From: an uncultured Eubacterium sp.
GTDB taxonomy: Bacteria > Bacillota > Clostridia > Lachnospirales > Lachnospiraceae
Direction: 5' to 3'
DNA: 10,985 bases
Assembly (NCBI GenBank): GCA_902475415.1
Contig: CABRZK010000060.1
Span: forward strand, 1 to 10,985
Shown piece by piece: positions 1 through 7,915 of this stretch (position 1 is its first letter; the number at the start of each line of letters is the position of its first letter). Below the pieces are notes generated by a model. It made no database searches. It was given only the letters and a program-made list of their open reading frames with translations, and was not told where the DNA came from. The translations under genes were made by a program, and so were the position numbers.

Positions 1-1119
1 ATCCCGTACACCGCCGAGACTGATCCGCACATATTCACGATTCAGTGCTTTTGCAATACTCTGGCATATACTGGTCTTTCCTGTACCCGGTGCTCCGACA
101 AACAGCAGGATGGATCCGGATTGTTTCTGATTCAAAGCCATGACCGCAATCTGCTCTATGATACGTTCCTTCACTTTTTTTAGTCCGAAGTGCTGTTCAT
201 CCAGCACCTGTTCTGCATGATTTAAGTCGATCTCGTCCGGTTTTGCCTTCTTCCAGTTCAGGGAAGTCATAAAGTCCAGATAATCGTACAGCAAACCATA
301 CTCATGGCTGTCCTTGCCTTCCTGCTTCATGCGGTTCAGCACTTTACCTGCCTCCCGCAATGCTTCCTCATTCATCCCGGATTCCTGAATCTTTTTTTCA
401 AATTTGCGCACATCCGAAATGTTCTCCGGATGCATCTCATCCAGCTGCTGCTGCAGAAAATCAATCTGTTTCTTCAAAGCAGACTCACGGTATACACGCT
501 CATGCGTCTCCTTCTGTGCATTTTCTGCCTCATCACTGACATGAAACATTTCGATGAACTCATAAATTGCTTTCTGCATCAGCTCGGTTCTCGCTGCCTC
601 TGAGTCCGTGTCGATCATCTCATACTTTTCCTGGGGCGTAATACTCAGATACCCGGACAATGCACACACGATCTCCGTCATCGTATTCCAGTGCTGGATA
701 AAGGCTCTGGCCCAGACACCCCACTGAAAACCATTGACAAACTGAACCAGACTGTCTTTTGTTTCTTTATAAATCTTTTTTGCATCTTCTTCCGGAAGAT
801 CTGCGATTTCGGAGCAGATGGCAGCATCTGCTGCAAACACTCCATCTTTTACTTCAATATCGGAAATTTCTACCCTGTCATGGACACGGATGCTTAAATT
901 ACCATCATCATCAATATTTTCAACCGTTCCCACTACGCCTTTGGATTGAAAATCCTCTGTGGTCAGATCTTCCCGTTGTTTTTCTTCTTTCTGGATCAGG
1001 AATAAAATTTCCTCTCCTTTTTCTACTTTATCAACCTGCAGTCGTTCCAGGATATCTTTTTTAAAATAAAATGTGACTCCCGGAAGGAGCAGTAAATCAT
1101 ATATAGGCAAAACTAACAT
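1..1119 (-). CDS. lon: ATP-dependent protease Lon (LonA type), N-terminal part, cut by the window edge
   Basis: Lon unfolds and degrades damaged and short-lived regulatory proteins in the cytoplasm. Only the first 373 codons are in the window; the rest of the AAA+ module and the S16 Ser-Lys protease domain lie beyond the left edge. The protein opens with MLVLPIYDLLLLPGV, the usual start of the Lon PUA-like substrate-binding domain, though the domain (about 1-110) is quite divergent. A helical, coiled-coil stretch follows (about 195-300, with a YRESALKKQIDFLQQQL segment that matches the Lon linker). The AAA+ domain starts near LDEQHFGLKKVKERI, has Walker A GAPGTGKT at 342-349, and the window ends in the Lon signature ISLGGVRD. 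Walker A is at the position expected for LonA (about 356 in E. coli). The ATG at 1119 is preceded by AAAGGAGG at 1127-1134 with 7 bases between. A promoter and a CIRCE operator lie just upstream, so HrcA heat-shock control is likely. The protease half is unseen, so its intactness is unknown. Confidence 0.9.
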   Translation of the reverse strand, partial: MLVLPIYDLLLLPGVTFYFKKDILERLQVDKVEKGEEILFLIQKEEKQREDLTTEDFQSKGVVGTVENIDDDGNLSIRVHDRVEISDIEVKDGVFAADAAICSEIADLPEEDAKKIYKETKDSLVQFVNGFQWGVWARAFIQHWNTMTEIVCALSGYLSITPQEKYEMIDTDSEAARTELMQKAIYEFIEMFHVSDEAENAQKETHERVYRESALKKQIDFLQQQLDEMHPENISDVRKFEKKIQESGMNEEALREAGKVLNRMKQEGKDSHEYGLLYDYLDFMTSLNWKKAKPDEIDLNHAEQVLDEQHFGLKKVKERIIEQIAVMALNQKQSGSILLFVGAPGTGKTSICQSIAKALNREYVRISLGGVRD

Positions 1120-1135
1120 ATGATCGCCTCCTTTG

Positions 1136-1162
1136 TTAGCAAACTGTCTTATTGAGTGCTAA
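1136..1162 (-). promoter_or_regulatory. CIRCE element, HrcA repressor operator of lon
   Basis: The CIRCE consensus is TTAGCACTC, nine bases, then GAGTGCTAA. Read on the plus strand the site has left arm TTAGCAAAC (1136-1144, 7 of 9 matching), exactly nine spacer bases (1145-1153), and right arm GAGTGCTAA (1154-1162, 9 of 9). It begins at the last base of the lon -10 box, covers the expected transcription start (near 1155), and ends one base before the Shine-Dalgarno sequence. This is the classic position for HrcA repression of groE and dnaK operons. The inference is that lon is derepressed on heat shock when GroEL-dependent HrcA activity falls. Confidence 0.85.
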
Positions 1163-1189
1163 TTATATCACATTCATAGAATTTTGCAA
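1162..1189 (-). promoter_or_regulatory. sigma-A type promoter of lon
   Basis: On the minus strand there is a -35 box TTGCAA (1184-1189), a 16-base spacer, and a perfect -10 box TATAAT (1162-1167). An extended -10 TGA precedes it directly (1168-1170). Only about 30 bases separate this promoter from the stop codon of the upstream GTPase gene, and I see no terminator there. Readthrough from that gene may therefore also reach lon. Confidence 0.75.
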
Positions 1190-1218
1190 GTATTGGAAGG
1201 AATTATCATACCAATAGT

Positions 1219-3882
1219 TTAATTCTGTTGATTTTTCTGAGCTTCTAAAAGTTCTCCAAGAAGGCGATTCTTTGCGGTTGGCTGCTGCATATAATTTTCG
1301 CTGAAGCTTTTCTCTGCCAGTTCCATTTCCGCATGCAGATCTTTTGCCGAGAGAAGGCGGCATCCTTCTCCGCGGATGATCACCTGCTCCAGGCCATCTG
1401 AAGTAGCTACCGTCACCTGATATTTTGATGCATTGGTATGTGCAAACTTCTCAATATACTGATCGGCTGTTTCCGCTTCTTTTGTGAATACAACATGGAT
1501 GTTATGATAGTCCGAGCACTCTGTCTGGTGTCCGACCACACGATAGGCATCAAAGACAGCAATGATTTCCATCTGTTTCATGCCCTGATAGTTGCATAGT
1601 TTATCCAGAAGTATCCCTCTGGCCGCATCCATATTTTCCCGGGCAAGTTCTTTCAACTCATCCCAGGCAAAAATAATATTATACCCGTCCACCAGCAGAT
1701 ATTCCTGTTTTTTCGGCTGTGGTGCGCTGAAATTTCTGGTAACAGATGCCTTCTGCTGTTCTGCTCTGCGTCTGCGGACCACACCATTTCTTCTGGTTCG
1801 TGCGCCACTGTTTGCATAAAATGTTTTTTCCAGAATCGCATCTACTTCATCCACACCGATCCATTCATCCATGACACTGCGCGTTGCACGTTCCGGCAGT
1901 TGCTCCCGTCTTTCCTGCTCTGACTGCCAGCCTTCCACATGCATATGCTCTTTTACTTCATTCCATGGAACGACAAATCCAGCTCCATGTGCACAAAATA
2001 CCGATCCGGTTGGATTTGCTGTGTCACGCTCCGGATCATATCCGATGGACGCAATCACTTCCTCCGCGTTATGACACGGTGCATAACCATCCGGTGTCAG
2101 GAAAATACGGCCAAATCCTTTCGTATAAGCAGCTACTTCTTTCGGATAATCCTGCATCGTACTTACCGGTGCATGTCCTGTCAAAATAGAATAACCTCCC
2201 TCACTTTGTGTAATTTCAAAGGTTCCATTCATCTTCTCAATGTCCGTCATTGCCCGTCCGATCATCTGCTCCGGAAGTTCCATCCGGAACTGATAATATG
2301 GCTCCAATAATACGGATTCTGCCTCCATCAGTCCCTGTCGGATGGCACGATAAGTCGCCTGTCGGAAATCACCGCCCTCGGTATGTTTCTGATGTGCACG
2401 CCCTGCAATAAGCGTAATTTTCATATCTGTAATGGTCGAACCGGTCAGCACACCGCGATGTTCCCGTTCCAGCAGATGTGTTACGATCAGACGCTGCCAG
2501 TTTTTATCCAGCAAATCTTCGCTGCAGTTGACAGCGATCTGTATGCCACTGTCTGCCGGAAGCGGTTCCAGCAGCAAATGTACTTCTGCATAATGGCGCA
2601 GCGGTTCAAAATGTCCAACGCCTTCCACTGTATTTGCAATTGTTTCCTTATATACGATATGTGAGCTGCCAAATGTCACATCAATTCCAAAACGTTCCTT
2701 CATGACGCTCTGCAAAATCTCTGTCTGGATTTCTCCCATAATCTGTGCCTGAATTTCCTGCAGCTGTTCATCCCAGATAATATGAAGTTCCGGCTGTTCT
2801 TCCTCCAGTTGTTTCAGTTTTGGTAACATCACTGCCGGATCACAATCCTGCGGCAGACAGATCTGACAGGTCAATACCGGCTCCAGAATCGGAGGTAACG
2901 TTTCGGCTTCTTCTCCCAGTCCCTGTCCCGGATAAGTTTCCTGCAAACCTGTCACCGCACAGACTTCTCCTGCTTTCGCAGCCTGCCGTACCTCATATTT
3001 TTCACCGGAATATACCCGGATCTGATTTACCTTTTCCATCGTATCCCCATCTTCCGTTACTTTGGTACAAAGCAAATCTTTTACTTTTAAAGCGCCTCCG
3101 GTCACTTTCAGATGCGTCAGACGATTTCCCTGCTCATCTCTGGAAATCTTGTATACTTTTGCAGAAAACTCTGTCGGATATTCCATCTGTTCTGTCCATT
3201 TAACAAATCCATTTAAAAAGGATTCGATGCCCTGCATCTTCAACGCTGATCCAAAATAACAGGGAAATACTTCTCTGTGTAAGATCATCTCACGGATTTT
3301 TTCCTGCGCTACCCTTCCGGTCTCCAGATACTCTTCCAGTGCTTCTTCCTCACAGGTAGCCAGTTCTTCATAAAAAATCTCTGACGCTTCTTCTGCCTGA
3401 AAATCAATGCATCCTCCTGACAGTCGATGTTTTAATTCTGCCATTAATGCCTTTTTATCTGCTCCCGGCTGATCCATTTTGTTAATAAAAAGAAACGTTG
3501 GAATCTCATACTGCTGCAACAGACTCCAAAGCGTCTGTGTATGTCCCTGCACCCCATCAGCCCCACTGATGACCAGCACCGCATAATCCAGCACCTGCAA
3601 CACACGTTCCATCTCAGCAGAGAAATCCACATGCCCCGGTGTATCCAGCAACGTAATCTCTGTATCCTTCCAGCTCATTTCTGCCTGTTTGGAAAAAATA
3701 GTAATTCCTCTGGCGCGTTCCCGTTCATCCGTATCCAGAAATGCATCTTTCGTATCCACTTTTCCAAATTTGCGAATAGCTCCGGAAGTATACAAAAGTG
3801 CCTCTGACAGCGTCGTCTTCCCGGCATCCACATGTGCCATCAAACCTGCGCAGATATGTTTTGTTCTATTCATTTCCGTCAT
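1219..3882 (-). CDS. TetM/EF-G-like ribosomal GTPase fused to a C-terminal Rae1/YacP-like NYN endonuclease domain
   Basis: This 887-residue protein is a translational GTPase of the TetM/TetO ribosomal-protection branch of the EF-G family with an added nuclease domain. The G domain (about 7-225) shows G1 AHVDAGKT at 16-23, the switch I motif RARGIT at 56-61, DTPGH at 80-84, NKMD at 134-137 and GSAL at 211-214. Domains II to V follow to about 650, including the TetM-like stretches GGDFRQATY and LLEPYYQF. An arginine-rich linker (about 693-707) leads to a domain at 727-855 that closely resembles B. subtilis Rae1 (YacP), a nuclease that cuts mRNA in the ribosomal A site. It keeps VDGYN (D732), FDA (D778), FTKEAETAD (D807) and ATSD (D829), the likely metal-binding acidic residues. 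TetM proteins are about 640 residues, so the extra 240 are the tail. The start at 3882 has GAGG eight bases upstream; Met4 is an alternative. Automatic annotation would probably call it tetracycline resistance, but that role is not supported here. The likely role, by inference, is action on stalled or specially loaded ribosomes. Confidence 0.88.
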   Translation of the reverse strand: MTEMNRTKHICAGLMAHVDAGKTTLSEALLYTSGAIRKFGKVDTKDAFLDTDERERARGITIFSKQAEMSWKDTEITLLDTPGHVDFSAEMERVLQVLDYAVLVISGADGVQGHTQTLWSLLQQYEIPTFLFINKMDQPGADKKALMAELKHRLSGGCIDFQAEEASEIFYEELATCEEEALEEYLETGRVAQEKIREMILHREVFPCYFGSALKMQGIESFLNGFVKWTEQMEYPTEFSAKVYKISRDEQGNRLTHLKVTGGALKVKDLLCTKVTEDGDTMEKVNQIRVYSGEKYEVRQAAKAGEVCAVTGLQETYPGQGLGEEAETLPPILEPVLTCQICLPQDCDPAVMLPKLKQLEEEQPELHIIWDEQLQEIQAQIMGEIQTEILQSVMKERFGIDVTFGSSHIVYKETIANTVEGVGHFEPLRHYAEVHLLLEPLPADSGIQIAVNCSEDLLDKNWQRLIVTHLLEREHRGVLTGSTITDMKITLIAGRAHQKHTEGGDFRQATYRAIRQGLMEAESVLLEPYYQFRMELPEQMIGRAMTDIEKMNGTFEITQSEGGYSILTGHAPVSTMQDYPKEVAAYTKGFGRIFLTPDGYAPCHNAEEVIASIGYDPERDTANPTGSVFCAHGAGFVVPWNEVKEHMHVEGWQSEQERREQLPERATRSVMDEWIGVDEVDAILEKTFYANSGARTRRNGVVRRRRAEQQKASVTRNFSAPQPKKQEYLLVDGYNIIFAWDELKELARENMDAARGILLDKLCNYQGMKQMEIIAVFDAYRVVGHQTECSDYHNIHVVFTKEAETADQYIEKFAHTNASKYQVTVATSDGLEQVIIRGEGCRLLSAKDLHAEMELAEKSFSENYMQQPTAKNRLLGELLEAQKNQQN

Positions 3883-3952
3883 GTAATTTACCTCATCAAT
3901 TCATCGATCTATTTCATCTGTTTTATAGCAATTTATTCTTGTTTTCCTTTTC

Positions 3953-3981
3953 ATTTTGCTGATTTTTCATATAGATGTCAA
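3953..3981 (-). promoter_or_regulatory. promoter of the TetM/Rae1-like fusion gene
   Basis: On the minus strand there is a perfect -35 TTGACA (3976-3981), a 17-base spacer, and a -10 CAAAAT (3953-3958, 4 of 6). This gives a leader of about 65 bases before the ATG at 3882. A second possible site further down is an extended -10, TGC then TATAAA (3922-3927), without a good -35. The leader has no obvious attenuator hairpin or leader peptide of the kind seen in front of tetM. The AT-rich region 3883-4156 holds nothing else I can support. Confidence 0.6.
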
Positions 3982-4156
3982 GCAATATGAACATAAAATT
4001 CTGTCATTCCATACATATGATTTTCTTCTATCCGGTATAATTTTCCTTCCATTGGTTCATACTGAAAAAATAATATTTACCTCTTATGCTGAAAATATTT
4101 ATTTTATTATGAAAACAGTGAAAAAAACACACCCATACACTTTTAAAACCAGGAGG

Positions 4157-4738
4157 ATCGGCATCGAATCCCTGAATCAGGATGCATTGGATGAAATTCA
4201 TAAACGACAAAATATCTCTGATATCCAAAAAGCCGGCGCTGCCTGTGAAAAATATAAAATCCGTGTGATTGCAAGTATTGTGCTCGGTCTGGATAAAGAT
4301 ACAAAAAAAGACATGGACAGAAGCATTGCTTTCGCAAAGTCTATCCATGCCTATCAGTTGCAGCCTGCTATTCTGACTCCCTTCCCCGGCACTCCGATCT
4401 ATGAACAGTTCTGTAAGAAACACCGCATGATTACCGATGACTGGAGTCATTTTGATATGATGAATGTCACCTTTTTACCCAAACATATGAGTCCATGGGA
4501 ATTACAGGAAACTTTTTATCAGGCTTCCATATACTTTTATGATTTCAGATCCGTCAGAGATATCCGCCGTATTTTCGGATCTGAATATGCACGACGGAGA
4601 TTTGGTCTCGCCATCATGGCACGCCTTGGCGTCCTTGGGGCTCACATTGCTTCCCGGGTTGCCAGAAACTCGGTATATTATAAGTTACGCCACTGCCACG
4701 CTTCAGCTGGACCTTTTACTCAAGAGACTCTCCATTGA
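4157..4738 (+). pseudogene. remnant of a radical SAM protein (BchE-like family), N-terminal part missing
   Basis: From about 4157 the frame encodes a recognisable C-terminal half of a radical SAM protein of the B12-binding/BchE-like type. Visible motifs are IGIESLNQDALDEIHKRQN, a VIASIVLGLD strand, the LTPFPGTPIYEQF motif, and WSHFD followed by FLPKHMSPWELQE. The B12-binding domain and the CxxxCxxC iron-sulfur motif that should precede this part are absent. Upstream DNA in the same frame (open from 3956) is AT-rich and encodes nothing family-like, and no ribosome binding site with a start codon fits. The AGGAGG at 4151-4156 lies in frame directly before the homologous part, with no start codon after it. 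The last 23 bases overlap the 3' end of the convergent LCP gene. The catalytic cluster is missing, so the product could not carry out radical SAM chemistry. I read it as a deletion remnant; a short expressed protein starting from ATG 4110 is less likely. Confidence 0.75.
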
Positions 4739-6194
4739 CCACTTTCTGAATCATATCTTTTGCCTGATCTACCGTAGACTGGTCCGGGATCATAACATAC
4801 AGTTTCTGACTCATGGAGTAAGTAGATGACATTGCTCCACTTCCGTCTACACTGTAAGATTTGACATTCCAGGATCCTCCGTTGGAGAGCTGATCTTTGA
4901 CCAGATTCGATAATGCATCATATGGCATATCTGTCTGGAAACTTCCTTCCAGTCCCTTCATCAATTCATTGAAATTCTGAAGAACTGCCGGGGTCTGAAG
5001 TTTGGCAATTACGCCTTTGATAACTTCCATCTGGTCTTTTCCTCTCTGGCGGTCACCTTCCGCAAAAGAATGACGTTCTCTGGCAAATGCCAGCGCTTCC
5101 TCTGCATTCAGATTATTGGTTCCTTTCACATAATGATAGGATCCGACAGAGAAATCATAATCGGACTGAACCGTTACGCCACCAAGTGCTTTGATCATTT
5201 CTTCAAATCCGCTGAAGTTTACACGGAAATAATAATCCATATCAATATCGTACAGCATTCCCAATGTATCCTTGGATACCTCGATACCGTAAATACCTGC
5301 ATGTGTCAGTTTATCTTTGACACCACCGGAAATAGATAACGGTACAAAGTAATCACGTGGTGTGGAAACCAGTAAAATCTGATGCGTATTCTCATTTACC
5401 ACCGCAATAATGTTGACATCGCTTCGACTCTTTGTAGAAATATCACCATAAGTATCGATACCGCTGATAAACATGGTAAACACACCTTTTTCATCTGTCA
5501 GTGTCTTGTCTGAACTTGTCTTTTTCACTGCTGTCTTCCATTCATATGATGCGATTTCACGCACACTGGATTCGAAATTCTCATATCCTTCACTTTCAGA
5601 GATCATTCCGATAAAATCTTCGCTCATGACAATTGCACGGCAGTCACCACTGTTCAGTGCATCTGCCAGCTCTGTCGTTCCACCATATTCAACCACAGAA
5701 ATATTTTCTGCCAGTTCTTCCTCAATCTGAGCAACCGCATTGTCAGTATCCTGCCGGTTGATCTGGGACAGAATACCAAAACGATATGTGGACGCATCCT
5801 GGATGCTCTGCGCCGGATCATCCGCCAGTACATAGACGCCAACTTTTGTTGTCTCTTCTTTGGCATCTGTAATATTTTCCAGTGTATCTGTCAGTTTACC
5901 AATTTTACCACCGGCAAACGCAAGTGCCGCACACATCAATGCAGCAATGATTACTCCGATAATAAAACGTACCATATGAATCTCTTTTTTCATCAGAAAT
6001 CTGCACAGTACAATGATTACAGCCAGCACAACTGCTGCAATGATCAGCAATTTGCCCGGCAGCATATTATTTTTCTTCAGCAGCCATATCACCCATACAG
6101 ACATAACAATCTGCACCAGGGTGACAATCCAGCCAATACAAAGACATACTTTTGTCTTTGTATCACTCTTCGTGGTTTCTCTCTTGTTTTCCAT
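4716..6194 (-). CDS. LytR-CpsA-Psr (LCP) family cell-wall glycopolymer transferase, membrane protein
   Basis: LCP enzymes move undecaprenyl-phosphate-linked glycopolymers (teichoic acid or capsule) onto peptidoglycan at the outer face of the membrane. The 492-residue product has a charged cytoplasmic start and three hydrophobic helices (about 15-39, 48-68 and 74-95). A domain of about 115-222 of alternating strands and helices follows (KVGVYVLADDPAQS, then VVEYGGTTELADALNSGDCRAIVMS). It resembles the solute-binding-like insert seen in some Clostridia LCP proteins. The LCP domain runs from about 237 (VFTMFISGIDTYG) and keeps SRSDVN (R257, D259), STPRD (R280, D281), and ARERHSFAEGDRQRGKDQ with the phosphate-binding arginines. 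The tail ends in VMIPDQSTVDQAKDMI. AGAGGA lies six bases before ATG 6194. It follows the Lon-like ATPase gene by 148 bases with no clear terminator, so the two may be cotranscribed. The exact polymer substrate cannot be read from the sequence. Confidence 0.9.
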   Translation of the reverse strand: MENKRETTKSDTKTKVCLCIGWIVTLVQIVMSVWVIWLLKKNNMLPGKLLIIAAVVLAVIIVLCRFLMKKEIHMVRFIIGVIIAALMCAALAFAGGKIGKLTDTLENITDAKEETTKVGVYVLADDPAQSIQDASTYRFGILSQINRQDTDNAVAQIEEELAENISVVEYGGTTELADALNSGDCRAIVMSEDFIGMISESEGYENFESSVREIASYEWKTAVKKTSSDKTLTDEKGVFTMFISGIDTYGDISTKSRSDVNIIAVVNENTHQILLVSTPRDYFVPLSISGGVKDKLTHAGIYGIEVSKDTLGMLYDIDMDYYFRVNFSGFEEMIKALGGVTVQSDYDFSVGSYHYVKGTNNLNAEEALAFARERHSFAEGDRQRGKDQMEVIKGVIAKLQTPAVLQNFNELMKGLEGSFQTDMPYDALSNLVKDQLSNGGSWNVKSYSVDGSGAMSSTYSMSQKLYVMIPDQSTVDQAKDMIQKVVNGESLE

Positions 6195-6314
6195 GTTACT
6201 TCCTCTTTCTATTCTTCCTAAACCTTTTTTAAGTCAAACAGATATTCATAATTCACCTGTGATGTCTGTCCTTAAGCAAATAACTGTTCAAACTTTTCCG
6301 TTCTGCTACCTTCT

Positions 6315-6347
6315 CCTGGTATGCACGATATACACACGCATATCAGG
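6315..6347 (-). repeat. inverted repeat at the stop codon of the Lon-like ATPase gene
   Basis: On the minus strand CCTGATATGC and GCATACCAGG form a 10-base stem with one mismatch around a 13-base loop. The TGA stop (6343-6345) sits inside the left arm. No T-tract follows, so it is not a convincing Rho-independent terminator. It could slow RNA decay or partly uncouple the LCP gene downstream. Confidence 0.35.
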
Positions 6348-7827
6348 AAAGCAATTTTTCTACTGCTTCTGCATCGAAGGTAACGGATGCGACGTGGTTT
6401 GCCTCAATCTGGTAAAGTGCATTCGCCGCGATATGCTCTGCTGCCTGTTCCAGATCACGGATACCGGTTGTATTTTCATATTTTTTTATAACAACATCCA
6501 GACCTTCCGGTGTCACTATGCACTCGTCTTCACTCATGCCCATACGTTTTAATACTTTTGGAAGAGAAAATCGTGAAAAAATAGTCTTTTTCTCATCCGG
6601 TGTATAATCCGGAATCTCGATGACTGCAAAACGGGACATTAACGGTGCGCTGATGCGGTCTTTATCATTTGCTGTGGCAATTGGATAAACACCAACTGTC
6701 GGAACCATACATTCCATATAGTTATCGGTAAATCCAAGATTATCCAATAATGTCAGCAATACATCTGCCGGATTGCCGTTTCCTTTTCCATTGGATGCCT
6801 TGTCCAACTCATTGATGATAAATACCAGGCCGGACTCTCCTGCTGCGGAAAATGCTTCCATGATAATACCTGGTTTTGCATTGGCGTAAACACGGGAACT
6901 TCCGGTCAGCTGTTCCGGATCGTGAATGGAACTCATATCCAGTGTGCTCCACGGCAGTTTCAGAATTCGTGCTACCGCATAAGCAATCTGAGATTTTCCG
7001 GTTCCTGCCGGTCCGATCAGAAGCAGACCATATGCAGGAAGGGTATGCGTACGGTTGATCTGAATAATCGTCTCAATGATACGCTGTTTTACACGCTCCA
7101 TGCCATATAATTCCTCATCCAGGATCCGGCGTGCTTCCTCCGGATCAATGGCTTCAAAATAATTGCTCTTCCATCTGATATTCATCATAATGGAAAGTGC
7201 ACGCTGGGCATGACGGCGTTCTTCTGCAGACACTTCATGAGAACGTGCCACAGCCAGATTCCGGCGCGCCCACAGACGGATATTATCCGGTAAAGTACGT
7301 CCGGCACAGTTCATAAAATCTGTAATACTCTGAAGGCTGGTCAGCTTCATGCTGTCCCCTTCTTCTTCCTGTTCTTCTTCCTCATGCACTTCTTCCGGCG
7401 CATTACTTGCAAACAGACGCTCCATCATAAACTGAAGGAACCCATCCTCTGCAGACAGTTTTGTACCGCCGCCAAAGGCAATCTCACGGATTTTGTATAC
7501 CGCATAACCATCTGGGCGGTTTTCTCCGGAAAGTCGCACATTGATATGGTTTTCTCCCAGCCAGCGTAACAGACTTACAAATCGTGCATCAATCTGAAGG
7601 ATATCCGCGCTGATCTTGCCATCTTCCTCTTCAAACTCAAAAGAGGTACGTTTTACCGGATTCGTAAACACACCACAGGAATGATGTTTCCACTGACGTG
7701 TCTTATTGTCCAGCAGTAAAATCGGAGATTCTGCTGTGGCCTCAGATGCATTGGAAAACAGCATTGTATAAGTACAGATTCCCTGTGCTTTCGCATCTGG
7801 TTTATTATTAAAATCAAATACAGGCAT
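6343..7827 (-). CDS. Lon-type AAA+ ATPase without a protease domain
   Basis: The 494-residue protein has an unrecognised N-terminal region (about 1-140) and a very acidic linker (145-158, EEVHEEEEQEEEGD). A helical part follows (about 160-230), then a Lon-family AAA+ module (about 233-475). Lon-like marks are ILDEELYGMERVKQRIIE, Walker A GPAGTGKS at 272-279, KPGIIMEAF, GNPADVLLTLLDN, sensor 1 in ATAND (N387), the arginine finger in PLMSRF (R399), and TTGIRDLEQAAEHI with the sensor 2 arginine. It ends right after the small AAA+ lid domain, so the S16 protease domain of Lon is missing. The Walker B motif reads FIINELDK, with Asn339 where Lon has the Mg-binding Asp; the catalytic Glu340 is kept. 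A slow or ATP-holding motor or chaperone is possible (inference). GGGAG lies seven bases before ATG 7827. Its substrate is unknown; it sits between a carbonic anhydrase and an LCP protein. Confidence 0.85.
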   Translation of the reverse strand: MPVFDFNNKPDAKAQGICTYTMLFSNASEATAESPILLLDNKTRQWKHHSCGVFTNPVKRTSFEFEEEDGKISADILQIDARFVSLLRWLGENHINVRLSGENRPDGYAVYKIREIAFGGGTKLSAEDGFLQFMMERLFASNAPEEVHEEEEQEEEGDSMKLTSLQSITDFMNCAGRTLPDNIRLWARRNLAVARSHEVSAEERRHAQRALSIMMNIRWKSNYFEAIDPEEARRILDEELYGMERVKQRIIETIIQINRTHTLPAYGLLLIGPAGTGKSQIAYAVARILKLPWSTLDMSSIHDPEQLTGSSRVYANAKPGIIMEAFSAAGESGLVFIINELDKASNGKGNGNPADVLLTLLDNLGFTDNYMECMVPTVGVYPIATANDKDRISAPLMSRFAVIEIPDYTPDEKKTIFSRFSLPKVLKRMGMSEDECIVTPEGLDVVIKKYENTTGIRDLEQAAEHIAANALYQIEANHVASVTFDAEAVEKLLS

Positions 7828-7915
7828 TCTTTTTCTCCCTTATTTTATTTACAGACTTCCGGAATCCATTTTTCTGCCGGATTCTGAAAATATCTGCTTT
7901 ATCGTAACCCATAAC

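Noticed and set aside
1219..3882. True tetracycline resistance gene (tetM/tetO)
   Set aside because: Similarity is at the family level only; the protein is 887 residues with a nuclease tail and has no tetM-like attenuator or mobile element next to it.
4028..4450. 140-codon minus-strand open frame opposite the radical SAM remnant
   Set aside because: The plus strand carries the recognisable radical SAM motifs; this frame has none and lacks a start signal.
6013..6552. 179-codon plus-strand open frame
   Set aside because: It lies across the antisense of the LCP gene start and the end of the Lon-like ATPase gene, with a composition typical of a shadow frame.
7862..7884. GAATCC/GGATTC inverted repeat in the leader of the Lon-like ATPase gene
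   Set aside because: Only six pairs around an 11-base loop with no T-tract; it fits chance and no riboswitch fold is visible.
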